A stretch of 64,000 bases of DNA from Actinomycetota bacterium (GTDB lineage Bacteria > Actinomycetota > Nitriliruptoria > Nitriliruptorales > Nitriliruptoraceae). The notes beneath the pieces are model-generated. The model ran no database searches, had not been told where the DNA came from, and was given only the letters and a program-made list of their open reading frames with translations. Where the stretch lies: contig JAHWKY010000004.1 in NCBI GenBank assembly GCA_019347575.1, positions 142,696 through 206,695 of the forward strand. Direction: 5' to 3'. The position numbers and the translations under genes were made by a program. Positions 8,563 to 16,930 of the stretch are shown in pieces. Within the stretch, counting starts at the first letter, position 1. Each line of letters starts with the position of its first letter.

Positions 8563-8589
8563 CTGCTCAAGTAGCAAAGGCGATAGCAC
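8563..8589 (+). repeat. Dispersed hairpin repeat, degenerate copy
   Basis: 27 nt beginning CTGCTCAAGTAGC and ending GCGATAGCAC. It keeps the CAAGTA internal loop and the AGCA 3' arm, but the inner stem is reduced to GC around AAAG. It lies 8 nt after the preceding copy. Confidence 0.6.
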
Positions 8590-8608
8590 CATCACAGAGG
8601 GAGACACC

Positions 8609-9475
8609 ATGCGTTCATCCAAGTTCCTGAAGGCGGCGGCGTTCACGGCTGTGCTCGCGATCGGCCTCACGGCCTGCGGCGGGGACGACGACGACACGAC
8701 CACCGGCGACGCGACCGCCGAGCCCACGGGCGACGCGACCGCGGCGCCGACCGACGACGATGTCGACACCGGCGAGCTCAACCTCGTCGCCGACGGCACG
8801 CTGACCGTCTGCACCGACGCCCCGTACCCCCCGATGGAGATCGAGGACCCCGAGAGCCCGACCGGCTTCAGCGGCTTCGACATCGAACTGATGGGTGCGA
8901 TCGCGGACAACCTCGGCCTCGAGTTCGCCGTGATCAACTCGGGCTTCGACCCGATCACGACCGGCTCGGCGTTCGCGGCCGGACAGTGCGACATCGCGGC
9001 CGCCTCGATCACGATCACCGAGGAGCGCGAGGAGAACATCGACTTCACCGAGCCGTACTTCACGGCGGACCAGTCGCTGCTCGTGAAGGCGGACTCGGGC
9101 ATCACGAGCTTGGCTGACCTCGCGGGCCAGACCATCGGCGTGCAGTCGGGGACGACTGGCGAGGCCTACGCCAACGAGAACGCCCCCGAGGGGGCGACCG
9201 TGCAGTCCTTCGATGACCCGGGCGGGCTGTTCCCGGCGCTCGAGGCCGACACGATCCAGGGCGTCCTGCAGGACATCGTGGTCAACCAGGGTCGTGCGCT
9301 CGAGGACGACACCGTGGTCGTGGTGGAGACCTTCCCGACCGACGAGCAGTACGGGTTCGCCGTGGCCGAGGAGGGCAGCGACGCGCTGCTCGAGGCTGTC
9401 AATGGCGCGCTCGAGACAGTGCAGAACGACGGCACCTACGACGCGCTCTTCGACGAGTGGTTCCCGACCGCCTGA
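8609..9475 (+). CDS. Polar amino-acid ABC transporter substrate-binding lipoprotein
   Basis: A 288-residue periplasmic-type binding protein of SBP family 3. The lipoprotein signal ends LAIGLTACGG (acylated Cys at residue 22), followed by an Asp/Thr-rich linker. The mature part has LTVCTDAPYPPMEI, SGFDIELMGAIADNLGL and CDIAAASITITEEREENIDFTEPYF, then LVKADSGITSLADLAGQTIGVQSGTT, which are the signature segments of amino-acid receptors. ATG 8609 follows GAGGGAGA. It is the first gene of a receptor-permease-ATPase set (8609-11123), with a strong hairpin after it. The specific amino acid cannot be decided from the sequence. Confidence 0.92.
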   Translation: MRSSKFLKAAAFTAVLAIGLTACGGDDDDTTTGDATAEPTGDATAAPTDDDVDTGELNLVADGTLTVCTDAPYPPMEIEDPESPTGFSGFDIELMGAIADNLGLEFAVINSGFDPITTGSAFAAGQCDIAAASITITEEREENIDFTEPYFTADQSLLVKADSGITSLADLAGQTIGVQSGTTGEAYANENAPEGATVQSFDDPGGLFPALEADTIQGVLQDIVVNQGRALEDDTVVVVETFPTDEQYGFAVAEEGSDALLEAVNGALETVQNDGTYDALFDEWFPTA

Positions 9476-9499
9476 TCCCCGGGAACACCGTGGCGATGA

Positions 9500-9522
9500 G
9501 GGGGACCCGACTAGGGTCCCCC
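9500..9522 (+). terminator. Hairpin between receptor and permease genes
   Basis: GGGGGACCC (9500-9508), loop GACTA, GGGTCCCCC (9514-9522), then TTGTTG. The 9-bp perfect stem with a short T-rich tail could end part of the transcripts or protect the receptor mRNA, giving receptor in excess over permease. Confidence 0.7.
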
Positions 9523-9554
9523 TTGTTGCGTCCCGGAGGATCGAGGAGGGCGAC

Positions 9555-10346
9555 GTGACGCCCCGCCAGCGGGCGCAGCTGATCCGCATCGTCTTCTACG
9601 TCGTGCTGATCGCCGGTACGGCAGCGGTCGTCTTCCTGGGGTGGCGCAACTGGGCCACTATCCAGCGAGGGTTCTTCCAGCCCGACATCGCCAGGGCCAT
9701 GTTCCCCGAGGTCATCACGATCGCGGCGAAGAACACGATCATCTACACGGCTCTCGCGTTCTCGTTCGGTCTCGTCGTAGGTCTCGTGCTCGCGCTCATG
9801 AAGCTGTCTACCATCGCCCCGTACCGGTGGATCGCCAACGTCTACATCGAACTGTTCCGCGGCTTGCCAGCGCTGGTCACGATCATCCTGGTCGGGTTCG
9901 GGCTACCCATCGCCCTCGGGATCAGGATCCCCGGCGGTGTGCCGGGGAAGGCCAGCATCGGGCTGGGAGTCGTGGCGGCGGCGTACATGGCCGAGACGAT
10001 CAGGGCGGGCATCCAGGCCGTCCCGCGCGGTCAGATGGAGGCGGCCCGGTCACTCGGTATGTCGTACGGCCGCGCGATGGTGTCGATCGTGATCCCGCAG
10101 GCCTTCCGCATCATCATCCCACCGCTCACGAACGAGCTCGTCCTGCTCATCAAGGACTCGTCGCTCGTGTTCGTGCTCGGGACCACCCCGGTGACCAAGG
10201 AGCTCACGAAGTTCGGTCGTGACCTGATGTCGCAGCACTTCAACGGGACGCCGCTCACGGTCATCGCTCTGGCCTACCTCGCGATCACGGTGCCGCTGAC
10301 ACAGATCGTGGCCGGTCTCGAGCGGCGCCAAGCCCGCGCCCGCTAG
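9555..10346 (+). CDS. Polar amino-acid ABC transporter permease
   Basis: A 263-residue inner-membrane permease of the HisM/GlnP type. Membrane segments are visible at IVFYVVLIAGTAAVVFLGW, TIIYTALAFSFGLVVGLVLAL, LVTIILVGFGLPIALGI, ASIGLGVVAAAYMAETIRAG and a C-terminal helix. The cytoplasmic coupling loop is YMAETIRAGIQAVPRGQMEAARSLGMS, the EAA motif contacting the ATPase. The start is GTG 9555, 4 nt after GGAGGG at 9545-9550. A homodimer with the following ATPase and the preceding receptor would form the importer. Confidence 0.92.
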   Translation: MTPRQRAQLIRIVFYVVLIAGTAAVVFLGWRNWATIQRGFFQPDIARAMFPEVITIAAKNTIIYTALAFSFGLVVGLVLALMKLSTIAPYRWIANVYIELFRGLPALVTIILVGFGLPIALGIRIPGGVPGKASIGLGVVAAAYMAETIRAGIQAVPRGQMEAARSLGMSYGRAMVSIVIPQAFRIIIPPLTNELVLLIKDSSLVFVLGTTPVTKELTKFGRDLMSQHFNGTPLTVIALAYLAITVPLTQIVAGLERRQARAR

Positions 10347-10355
10347 GAGCGAACG

Positions 10356-11123
10356 ATGAGCGCTGACCCCTTCCCGGAGGTCCACTCCGGACCGGCCATC
10401 GATGTGGTCGAGCTCCACAAGAGCTTCGGGGATCTCGAGGTACTCAAGGGGATCGACTTCCAGGTGGCTCTGGGCGAGGTCGTGTGCGTGATCGGTCCGT
10501 CCGGATCCGGCAAGTCCACGTTGCTGCGTTGCGTCAACCGTCTCGAGGAGCCCACATCGGGGCGCATCCTCATCGAGGGGATCGACATCACCGATCCGGA
10601 CCTGAACATCGACGCGGTACGGCGCAAGATCGGGATGGTGTTCCAACAGTTCAACCTCTTCCCACATCTCACGGTGCTGCGCAATCTGACGATCGCCCAG
10701 ACGAAGGTGCTCAAGCGTGACAAGGCCGAGGCTGTCGACGTCGCTCAGGCGATGCTCGAGCGTGTCGGTCTGGTGGAGAAGATCGATGCCTACCCGAACC
10801 ACCTGTCCGGGGGACAGCAGCAGCGCGTCGCGATCGCTCGTGCGCTGTGCATGAACCCCGACATGATGCTGTTCGACGAGGTGACGTCGGCGCTCGACCC
10901 CGAGCTCGTCTTCGAGGTGCTCGAGGTCATGCGGACCTTGGCGTCCGAGGGCATGACCATGATGGTGGTCACTCACGAGATGGGCTTCGCGAAGAAGGCT
11001 GCCGATCGCGTCGTGTTCATGGACGACGGCGTGGTGGTGGAGGATGGTCCTCCTGCCCAGGTCATCGGAGAACCCCATGAGCCCCGCACGCGCGAGTTCC
11101 TCTCGATGGTGCTGAACCGCTGA
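10356..11123 (+). CDS. Polar amino-acid ABC transporter ATPase (GlnQ-like)
   Basis: ATPase subunit of 255 residues that powers the importer encoded by the two preceding genes. Walker A is GPSGSGKST, the Q-loop is [10 protein letters not shown], the signature is LSGGQQQR and Walker B is [12 protein letters not shown]. The H-loop reads VVTHEMGFA. The length and the SALDPEL and [12 protein letters not shown] segments are those of the HisP/GlnQ family. ATG 10356 is 9 nt after the permease stop. A long inverted repeat directly after the stop closes the operon. Confidence 0.94.
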   Translation: MSADPFPEVHSGPAIDVVELHKSFGDLEVLKGIDFQVALGEVVCVIGPSGSGKSTLLRCVNRLEEPTSGRILIEGIDITDPDLNIDAVRRKIGMVFQQFNLFPHLTVLRNLTIAQTKVLKRDKAEAVDVAQAMLERVGLVEKIDAYPNHLSGGQQQRVAIARALCMNPDMMLFDEVTSALDPELVFEVLEVMRTLASEGMTMMVVTHEMGFAKKAADRVVFMDDGVVVEDGPPAQVIGEPHEPRTREFLSMVLNR

Positions 11124-11132
11124 CACCGAACG

Positions 11133-11171
11133 TTGAGCCGCTGAACCCGTCGGACCGGTTCAGCGGCTCAA
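11133..11171. terminator. Bidirectional terminator between convergent genes
   Basis: TTGAGCCGCTGAACC (11133-11147) and GGTTCAGCGGCTCAA (11157-11171) form a perfect 15-bp stem with a 9-nt loop. It sits between the importer ATPase (stop 11123) and the convergent serine hydrolase, whose stop codon (11168-11170) lies inside the right arm. The symmetrical structure can serve both transcripts. Confidence 0.85.
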
Positions 11172-11986
11172 GCTTCGGCGTAGGCCTCCAGGATGGCGTC
11201 GCTGAGCACGGGCCAGCGCTCGGCCGCCGGCCAGTCGTCGAAGCTCATGCTCGCCAGCTCGACGCAGGCCAACTCGGCCTCCGGATCGACCCACAGGAAC
11301 GAGCCGCTGCCGCCGAAGTGGCCGAAGGTGCGAGGCGAGTTGCGGCTGCCGGTCCAGTGGGGCTGCTTGCGGTCGCGGATCTCGAAGCCGAGCCCCCACG
11401 CGTTGTCCTCGTGACGACCGAAGCTGGGTAGGACACCGCTGAGACGGCCGAACTGCGGAGTCGTCGCGGCGGTGAACAGCTCGTCGGGGAGCAGCGTCGG
11501 GGCGAGCAGCTCCGCGGCGAACGTGACCAGGTCGTCGAGTGGCCCGATGAGGCCGTGAGCGGGGGAGCGGTCGCCGAGTTCGGTTGCCTCCATGCCCAAG
11601 GGGCGCAGGACACGCTCCCGGAGCAGTGCCGCCGGCTCCAGCCCGGTTCGTGCCGAGACGTGCCGGGCCAGCACCTCGTACCCCTCGTTGGAGTAGACCC
11701 GCCGGTCGCCCGGCGTGGTCGTCATCGTGCTGCCGAGCCCGGGGAGTCCGGAGGCGTGGGCGAGCAGGTGGCGCAGCGTGGACCCTTCCGGCCCGGCGGG
11801 CTCGTCGAGCCGCAGCGTGGCGTCGTCGACCAGCGTGAGGACGGCGTACGCGTAGACCGGCTTGGTCAGCGACGCCCACCGGTACGGCTCGTCCGTCGGC
11901 CCGCGGCTCGCTCTCACGCCGCTGGGCTCCACGACCGCGACCGCGACCGTGGGCTCCCAGTCATCGACCTGCTCGAGGGGATCCAC
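11168..11986 (-). CDS. Serine hydrolase of the beta-lactamase / class C PBP family
   Basis: A 272-residue protein of the Beta-lactamase (PF00144) superfamily. The catalytic tetrad motif is S39-L-T-K42 (WASLTKPVYAYAV), the second motif is Y98-S-N (RVYSNEGYEVL), and LAHASGLPGL is the typical connecting segment. There is no signal peptide, so it is likely a cytosolic esterase or peptidase rather than a secreted antibiotic-resistance enzyme. It is shorter than exported class C beta-lactamases (about 360 residues). The GTG start at 11986 has no strong ribosome site, so the true start could differ. It is not linked to the BlaI/M56 pair 48 kb away. Substrate unknown. Confidence 0.85.
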   Translation of the reverse strand: MDPLEQVDDWEPTVAVAVVEPSGVRASRGPTDEPYRWASLTKPVYAYAVLTLVDDATLRLDEPAGPEGSTLRHLLAHASGLPGLGSTMTTTPGDRRVYSNEGYEVLARHVSARTGLEPAALLRERVLRPLGMEATELGDRSPAHGLIGPLDDLVTFAAELLAPTLLPDELFTAATTPQFGRLSGVLPSFGRHEDNAWGLGFEIRDRKQPHWTGSRNSPRTFGHFGGSGSFLWVDPEAELACVELASMSFDDWPAAERWPVLSDAILEAYAEA

Positions 11987-12008
11987 AGCCCCGCATGCTA
12001 TTCGGGTC

Positions 12009-12116
12009 GTGCTACCGGCCTCCGGCCTGCTTGAGCACGGTCGGGTCGTGCTACCGGCCTCCGGCCTGCTTGAGCACGGTCGGGTCGTGCTACCGGCCTC
12101 CGGCCTGCTTGAGCAC
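12009..12116 (-). repeat. Three tandem copies of the GTGCT/AGCAC hairpin repeat
   Basis: Copies at 12009-12038, 12048-12077 and 12087-12116, spaced exactly 39 nt with identical 9-nt spacers (GGTCGGGTC). Read on the minus strand each has outer stem GTGCT/AGCAC and inner stem GGCC-GGA-GGCC. They lie downstream of the SRPBCC gene in its sense. A degenerate fourth start (GGTCGGGTCG) follows at about 12118. Confidence 0.85.
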
Positions 12117-12151
12117 GGTCGGGTCGTTACGGGCCTGGTGCGTGACGGTGC

Positions 12152-12598
12152 TCAGGCGTCGACACCGGCCTCCAGCAGCTCCTTGAGCTTGGCCAGGTCG
12201 GACTGCACGTCCCGGGTGTAGAGCTTGACGACGAGGGGGTCGGTGAGCTTGCCGAAGAACCCTCGGAGTGAGCCGGACTCGTTGCGGAAGGTGACCTTCG
12301 TTCCCTCGCCCGCGTCCTCGAGGGTGGTGCGGATCATGAACTCGACCGGTGCCTCGATGCTCTTCGTGGCCCAGATCCTGCCGTCCTCGATCTCGGTGAT
12401 CTCGGCCGTCCAGTGCATCTTCTTGCCGGCCACGCGGACCGTGCCCTTGTTGATGTTGCCGACCTTCGGCTCTGGGTCGTCGTACTGGAAGTCGATGAGC
12501 GACCCCTGCCACAGCACCTGGTTCTCAGGGTTGATCATGAACGCCCACACCTCGTCGCGTGGGCGGTCGATGTGGATGGATTCCTCGATGAGCGGCAT
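12152..12598 (-). CDS. SRPBCC-fold (START/Bet v1-like) protein
   Basis: A 148-residue protein of the polyketide-cyclase/dehydrase-like SRPBCC superfamily. It has the N-terminal strand IEESIHIDRPRDEVWAFM, the central WTAEITEIEDGRIWATKS, then VEFMIRTTLEDAGEGTKVTF. It ends in a long amphipathic helix (DVQSDLAKLKELLE). The fold forms a hydrophobic cavity for a lipid-like ligand. The ATG at 12598 follows GAAGGGAA at a suitable distance; an in-frame extension to 12673 lacks support. It is flanked downstream by three hairpin repeats. No catalytic residues or partner genes define a ligand. Confidence 0.8.
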   Translation of the reverse strand: MPLIEESIHIDRPRDEVWAFMINPENQVLWQGSLIDFQYDDPEPKVGNINKGTVRVAGKKMHWTAEITEIEDGRIWATKSIEAPVEFMIRTTLEDAGEGTKVTFRNESGSLRGFFGKLTDPLVVKLYTRDVQSDLAKLKELLEAGVDA

Positions 12599-12741
12599 AG
12601 CGGGTTCCCTTCGGTCATCCGGCTGCCCCACTCTCGCGCTCGATCGCGCCCACCGCAAGGGGAACCGCCGCATCTACGCCGAAAGGACGCCCCGCCCCCG
12701 TGTGGACCGGCGCGCCGCCCCGTGTGGACCGGGCCCCCGCC

Positions 12742-15423
12742 TCAGCGGCGCCGTCGTGCGGTCGCCAACGCCACCAGCAACGCCCCGATGGCCACACCGC
12801 CACCGGTCGTTGGAAGGGGGGCACGGTCAGGTGTGGGTGCCGGCGGAGGTGGAGGAGGAGGCGGCGGTGTCGCCGGAGCCGGGGGTTGCCACAGGCCGAC
12901 GCCGTCCGGGAAGTCGAACCCGGCCCCGAGCGTCTCGGGTGCCAGCGGCTCACCATCTGCGTCGAAGCGGATGCGACGGACGGTCCCGTGGCTCGGTGCC
13001 GGCTGAGCGACGAGGATCCCGAGGTCGGCGTAGTACAGCGAGCCGTCGGTACCGAGCGCCAGCCCGAACGGTGTGCCGGTCGTCTGGGCCGGTGGTCCAG
13101 GTGCCCGCAGGATCTCGCGCACGAACCCCCCGTCGCGGTCGTACTCGGCGATGACCCCGTTGAAGACCGACGAGACGTAGAAGCTGTCCCGGCCGCTGTC
13201 GATGATCGCGCTCGGCGTGAGCACGTGCTCGTCCTGCTGGATGAACGGCTCCTTGGTGATGCGGCCCTCGTCGACCAGCGGCGCGCCGGTGCCGTCCGTG
13301 CGACCGCAACCGCCGGCGGCATCCGGGCCCGTCGGCCAGCGGCCGTCGTAGCGGTAGATGCCGCCGGGGTTGCCGGCCTCGTCGGGGCGGTTGGAGGCGA
13401 CGTACACCGCGTCGTCCTCGTCGACCCAGATGCCTCCAGCGGTGGCGATGCCGACATCGATCTTGCAGTACGCGACCTCGAACGAGTTGAACGGGGGGAA
13501 CCACACGATGAGCTGGCCGTTGCCTGGGAAGCCGGGGAACTGGTCGCCGACGTCAGAGGTCAACACGCGGCCATCCGACAGGAACCCGCAGCCGTAGTTC
13601 TCGGGGTTGCTCTGGGTGTCCTGGAACGTCGGGGCGAGCTTGCCGACGTGCTCGTACGTCAGCGCCCCGATGCGGTCGCCCTCGAGGCGGATGATGCCCC
13701 ACCCCTGTGTGCCTGCGCCCCCCTGATCGGTGTCCTCGCCGGCGATGATGCGACCGGACCCGTCCGGAAAGGCGCAGATCTGGGCGTTGATGTCCAGCCC
13801 CCGGGCTGGATCGTCACCCGACGAGGGGATCACGACCTGGTGGCGGAGCGTGGAGACGTCCCAGGCGTGCAGCCGGTCGCCCTCGCCTCCGAGCAGGATC
13901 CCGCTGCCTGCGCCGGCCGTGGCCGCCGTGTGGCCAACAGCTGCGAGTTCGAACGCGTGGACCGCCCCCGTCGCACCTAGTGCTTCGTCGAAGGCGGCGA
14001 GGCACAGGTCCGAGAAGATCGGGACGTCCTTCGCGCAGGCGTCCGATGACGACGTCCCCGAGCCGATGTACACGCGGTCGCCGACGATGGCCGGGCTGGA
14101 CGAGATCGGACCCGCGAGCGGTGCAGTCCACAGCTGCATGCCGCTGGTGCCGTGCCAGGCCTTCAGCTCGTTGTCGAGCGCACCCGCGATCACGATGCCG
14201 TTGGTCGTGGCGGTCGCCGCGTACGTCGGTCCGGCCACTCCGCTCCACATCACCTCCCCGGTGCGACCATCGAGTGCGTGGAAGTACGGCGGCCCTCCGA
14301 TGGCGGTTCCCCCGAAGACGTCTCCGCGGGACGTCGCGGTCGAGCCGATGAAGCCTCCGATGGCGAAGTCCTCGTTGACGTTGCCGGGCTCCGCCACCTG
14401 GGTGGACCACAGCTCCTCGCCGGTGTCCGGGTCGAGGGCGTAGTAGACGGCGTTCTTCTTCCCGATCCCGAGGATCTCGCGCCCCGCCCTGTCCCGGAAC
14501 AGGTTGGGTGTCGCGCCGAAGTCGGTGTCGTCGCGGTTCTCGGGTTCCGGTTGGAACGACCAGATCGGCTCGCCGGTCGGCAGGTCGAGCGCGGTCACCG
14601 CCTCGGTATGGGGGGTCCAGGGGTAGTCGTCGTGGGGGCAGTTGCCGGTGGCGAGGTAGACCTGCTCTCGGGCGTCGTCGATCGTCGGAGACGACCACAC
14701 GCTGGAACACCCCGATGCCTCGTTGTCGAGCTCGGGGTTGAAGAACCACAGCGTCTCCCCGGTCGCCACGTCGAGCGCCCACAGACCACCCCGCACCCCG
14801 CCGGTCTGGTCGACGGTGCGGTTGTGGACGTCCATCCCGACGTAGACCACACCCTCGTGCACGACCGGTGACGACTCGATCTCGGTCTGCTCATCCGGCA
14901 CGTCCGCGCCGAAGTAGCGCACCCACACCTGGGAGCCGTCCTCGGCATCCAGCGCGTACAGGCGCGGTCCCGCCCCGAACACGACCAGCGCCGTCGTCGC
15001 GCCATCCACCGTGACGTCCGTGACCGCAGCGGACGACACGATCGGGCCGAACGGCGCACCGGGCGCGGGTTCGGTGGTCACCTGCCACAGCTCAGCGCCC
15101 GTGTCGGCGTCGAGCGCGTACATCGTGCCGGTCCAGTCCCCGACGAACACGCGTCCGTGCCCGACGGCTGGCGAGGCGGTGACGGTCTTGGTGGTCTTGA
15201 ACGCCCAGAGCGGACTGAGGCTCGCCACGTTCTGTGGGGCGATCGCGGAGGGGCAGCGGGTCTCGAACGTGCGCCGGATGTCGTTGCCGTACATGGCCCA
15301 GTCAGGGCAGCCGGGCTCGGACGTGGCGGTGGGGTCGGTGACCCGTGGCTCCTGGTCCTGTGCCCCCGCCGGGAACGCGAGGAGGATGCTGAGCGCGATG
15401 CTCGCGGCGGCGGTTCGTCTCAC
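12742..15423 (-). CDS. Secreted PQQ-type beta-propeller fused to an NHL-like domain, LPTTG tail
   Basis: An 893-residue exported protein. A signal peptide (about 1-24, VRRTAAASIALSILLAFPAGA) precedes a quinoprotein-like propeller (about 35-450). Its blades repeat the pattern LDADTGAELW, LDAEDGSQVWV, LDVATGETLWFF, LDLPTGEPIWSF, LDPDTGEELW and LDGRTGEVMWS. The second part (about 455-840) is homologous to the whole next protein, sharing NPENYGCGFLSDGR, SDVGDQ, GQLIVWFPP, YCKIDV and PLVDEGR. A Pro-rich linker, LPTTGGG, a hydrophobic helix and ARRRR close the protein as a sortase or membrane anchor. The propeller may bind PQQ or be purely structural. The GTG at 15423 follows AGGAGAT. It is probably co-transcribed with 15449-16792. 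Confidence 0.82.
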   Translation of the reverse strand: MRRTAAASIALSILLAFPAGAQDQEPRVTDPTATSEPGCPDWAMYGNDIRRTFETRCPSAIAPQNVASLSPLWAFKTTKTVTASPAVGHGRVFVGDWTGTMYALDADTGAELWQVTTEPAPGAPFGPIVSSAAVTDVTVDGATTALVVFGAGPRLYALDAEDGSQVWVRYFGADVPDEQTEIESSPVVHEGVVYVGMDVHNRTVDQTGGVRGGLWALDVATGETLWFFNPELDNEASGCSSVWSSPTIDDAREQVYLATGNCPHDDYPWTPHTEAVTALDLPTGEPIWSFQPEPENRDDTDFGATPNLFRDRAGREILGIGKKNAVYYALDPDTGEELWSTQVAEPGNVNEDFAIGGFIGSTATSRGDVFGGTAIGGPPYFHALDGRTGEVMWSGVAGPTYAATATTNGIVIAGALDNELKAWHGTSGMQLWTAPLAGPISSSPAIVGDRVYIGSGTSSSDACAKDVPIFSDLCLAAFDEALGATGAVHAFELAAVGHTAATAGAGSGILLGGEGDRLHAWDVSTLRHQVVIPSSGDDPARGLDINAQICAFPDGSGRIIAGEDTDQGGAGTQGWGIIRLEGDRIGALTYEHVGKLAPTFQDTQSNPENYGCGFLSDGRVLTSDVGDQFPGFPGNGQLIVWFPPFNSFEVAYCKIDVGIATAGGIWVDEDDAVYVASNRPDEAGNPGGIYRYDGRWPTGPDAAGGCGRTDGTGAPLVDEGRITKEPFIQQDEHVLTPSAIIDSGRDSFYVSSVFNGVIAEYDRDGGFVREILRAPGPPAQTTGTPFGLALGTDGSLYYADLGILVAQPAPSHGTVRRIRFDADGEPLAPETLGAGFDFPDGVGLWQPPAPATPPPPPPPPPAPTPDRAPLPTTGGGVAIGALLVALATARRRR

Positions 15424-15448
15424 GTCCGCGATCTCCTGGGCAGCACGG

Positions 15449-16792
15449 TCACGTGCTCCGACGCCGCCACGCCAGCGCGAGACCCGCCAGACCGAGCGCC
15501 GCCGTGGCACCGCCGCCCGTCGTGGGCAGCGACGCCTCGGGTGCGGGGGCGGGCTCGGGCGCAGACGGGCCTGACGGCGGGGGTGTCGGGGCGGCGACCG
15601 GGACCTCGAGGATCCCGATCCCGTCGGGGAACGCCAGGCCGTCGTCGATGACCTCGGGATCACTGGGGTTGCCGTCGGCGTCGACGGTGATGCGGCGGAC
15701 GTGACCGTTACTGTCGCCGGGTCCTGGCGGCGGCCCGAGCACGATGCCGATGTCGGCGTAGTACAGCGTGCCGTTGCGGTCGATGCCGAGCCCGAAAGGT
15801 GTGCCGGTGTCGTAGGGCGGCACGGGGTTGGTCGGCGAGGGAACGAGGATGGGACGGACGAACCCGCCGTCGGCGTCGAACTCGCTGATCTTACCGTCGA
15901 ACACGCTCGACGCGTAGTAGCCCCCGGCGGGGGAGGGGACCACCGCGCTCGGCGTCTGCAGGAACGGGTGGCCGGCGCGGATGAACACCGAGCGCTCGAC
16001 GCGACCCTCGTCTACCAGCGGCGAGCCGTTGGGATCCTGTCGCCCGCAGCCGCCCGCCGCGTCGTCCGCGGTCGGCCAGTCGCCCTCGTAGAGGTAGATC
16101 CCCCCGGGGTTGCCGACCGGGTCGGCGAAGTCGGGGCGCTGCGCCCCGACGAACACGCGGTCGTCCTCGACCAGGATCTGGCCGGCCGTCGGGATGGTGA
16201 CGTCGATCTTGCAGTACGGGACGTCGGTGCGATCGAGCGGGGGGAACCAGACGATGAGCTGGCCGTTGGCGCCGGACTGAGGCTGCTGGTCGCCGACGTC
16301 GCTGGTGAGCAGGCGTCCATCCGACAGGAACCCGCAGCCGTAGTTCTCGGGATTGTCGGCGGTGTTGTTGTAGGTCGGGTCGAGCTTGCCGATCTGCTCC
16401 CAGTTGAACTCGCCGACATGGTCCCCGTCGAGCTCGAAGTAGCCCCAGCCCTGACCACCTTCGACCGTCTGTCCCGACTGCTGGCCGGTGTCCTCTCCGG
16501 CGATGAAGAAGTGGGGCGTCTCGGGGTCGTCGTCTCGGTAGCCGGGGTCGAAGCAGATCTGGGCGTTGATGTCGCGACCGCCGTCGGGGTCGTCGGCGGC
16601 CGACGGGATGACGGTCTGCTTCTCGAACGTGTCCGCGTCGTACGCGTTGAGGCGGTTGCCCTCACCGTTGAACACCGAGATGTGCACGTCCGGGCCCGCC
16701 GAAGCCGGAGCGGCGAAGAGCGCAGCCGCCAGGGCGAGCAGTGCGAAGCCGATCGTGGCCACAGCGGGCCCCTCTCGTCCCGTTGCTGACAT
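15449..16792 (-). CDS. Secreted NHL-like surface protein with LPTTG tail, paralogue of the adjacent fusion
   Basis: A 447-residue exported protein with a signal sequence (hydrophobic core IGFALLALAAALFAAPASA), then about 365 residues of beta-rich sequence. It shares NPENYGCGFLSDGRLLTSDVG, GQLIVWFPPLDRT, YCKIDVTIPTAG, NPGGIYLYEGDWP, CGRQDPNGSPLVDEGRV and GTPFGLGIDRNGTLYYAD with the second half of the next gene. These resemble SMP-30/NHL-type propeller blades. A Pro/Ala linker, SLPTTGGG, a hydrophobic helix and WRRRST form a canonical LPXTG sorting signal. ATG 16792 is used; GTG 16759, with GAGAGGGG before it, is an alternative. No enzymatic residues can be assigned. It is probably the first gene of a two-gene unit. 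Confidence 0.82.
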   Translation of the reverse strand: MSATGREGPAVATIGFALLALAAALFAAPASAGPDVHISVFNGEGNRLNAYDADTFEKQTVIPSAADDPDGGRDINAQICFDPGYRDDDPETPHFFIAGEDTGQQSGQTVEGGQGWGYFELDGDHVGEFNWEQIGKLDPTYNNTADNPENYGCGFLSDGRLLTSDVGDQQPQSGANGQLIVWFPPLDRTDVPYCKIDVTIPTAGQILVEDDRVFVGAQRPDFADPVGNPGGIYLYEGDWPTADDAAGGCGRQDPNGSPLVDEGRVERSVFIRAGHPFLQTPSAVVPSPAGGYYASSVFDGKISEFDADGGFVRPILVPSPTNPVPPYDTGTPFGLGIDRNGTLYYADIGIVLGPPPGPGDSNGHVRRITVDADGNPSDPEVIDDGLAFPDGIGILEVPVAAPTPPPSGPSAPEPAPAPEASLPTTGGGATAALGLAGLALAWRRRST

Positions 16793-16903
16793 GACCGTCA
16801 GTCTTCGACGCTAGCCGGTCGCATCCCTGTCGGCTCGACGGGTGGGGGATGGCAGCGGGCGAGACCGCGCTCTCGCCTGCGGGCGCGCCTCGATCGCTCC
16901 ATC

Positions 16904-16926
16904 GACGACGCGGATGCGGCGTCGCC
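16904..16926 (-). repeat. 3'-end hairpin with GCATCC loop (copy 1)
   Basis: Read on the minus strand, just after the thioredoxin-TPR stop codon: TGGCGACGCCGCATCC followed by GCGTCGTC. CGACGC pairs with GCGTCG (6 bp) around a loop containing GCATCC. The same element follows polA (22145) and uvrB (30222). Confidence 0.6.
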
Positions 16927-16930
16927 AATA

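Larger units (their letters stand above)
8397..8608 (+). promoter_or_regulatory. Leader of the amino-acid importer: -10-like site and two hairpin repeats
   Basis: Untranslated stretch of 212 bases. A TAGGCT hexamer at 8445-8450 is a plausible -10 element. Between it and the substrate-binding gene lie two copies of the dispersed GTGCT/AGCAC hairpin (8525-8554 and 8563-8589). If transcription starts near 8457, both hairpins are in the 5' leader. GAGGGAGA at 8597-8604 is the ribosome site for the next gene. Confidence 0.4.

Noticed and set aside
11168..11986. The beta-lactamase-family gene as the target of the BlaI-M56 pair
   Set aside because: It lies 48 kb away, lacks an export signal and has no BlaI-like operator; family resemblance alone is not a regulatory link.
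12009..12116. Regular 39-nt repeats resembling a CRISPR array
   Set aside because: Only three units, the spacers are identical and just 9 nt, the unit is a hairpin found singly elsewhere, and no cas genes are present.
12697..12735. Two direct copies of CCCCGTGTGGACCGG downstream of the PQQ-like gene
   Set aside because: Only two short copies in a small intergenic gap, with no further copies noticed and no structure to interpret.
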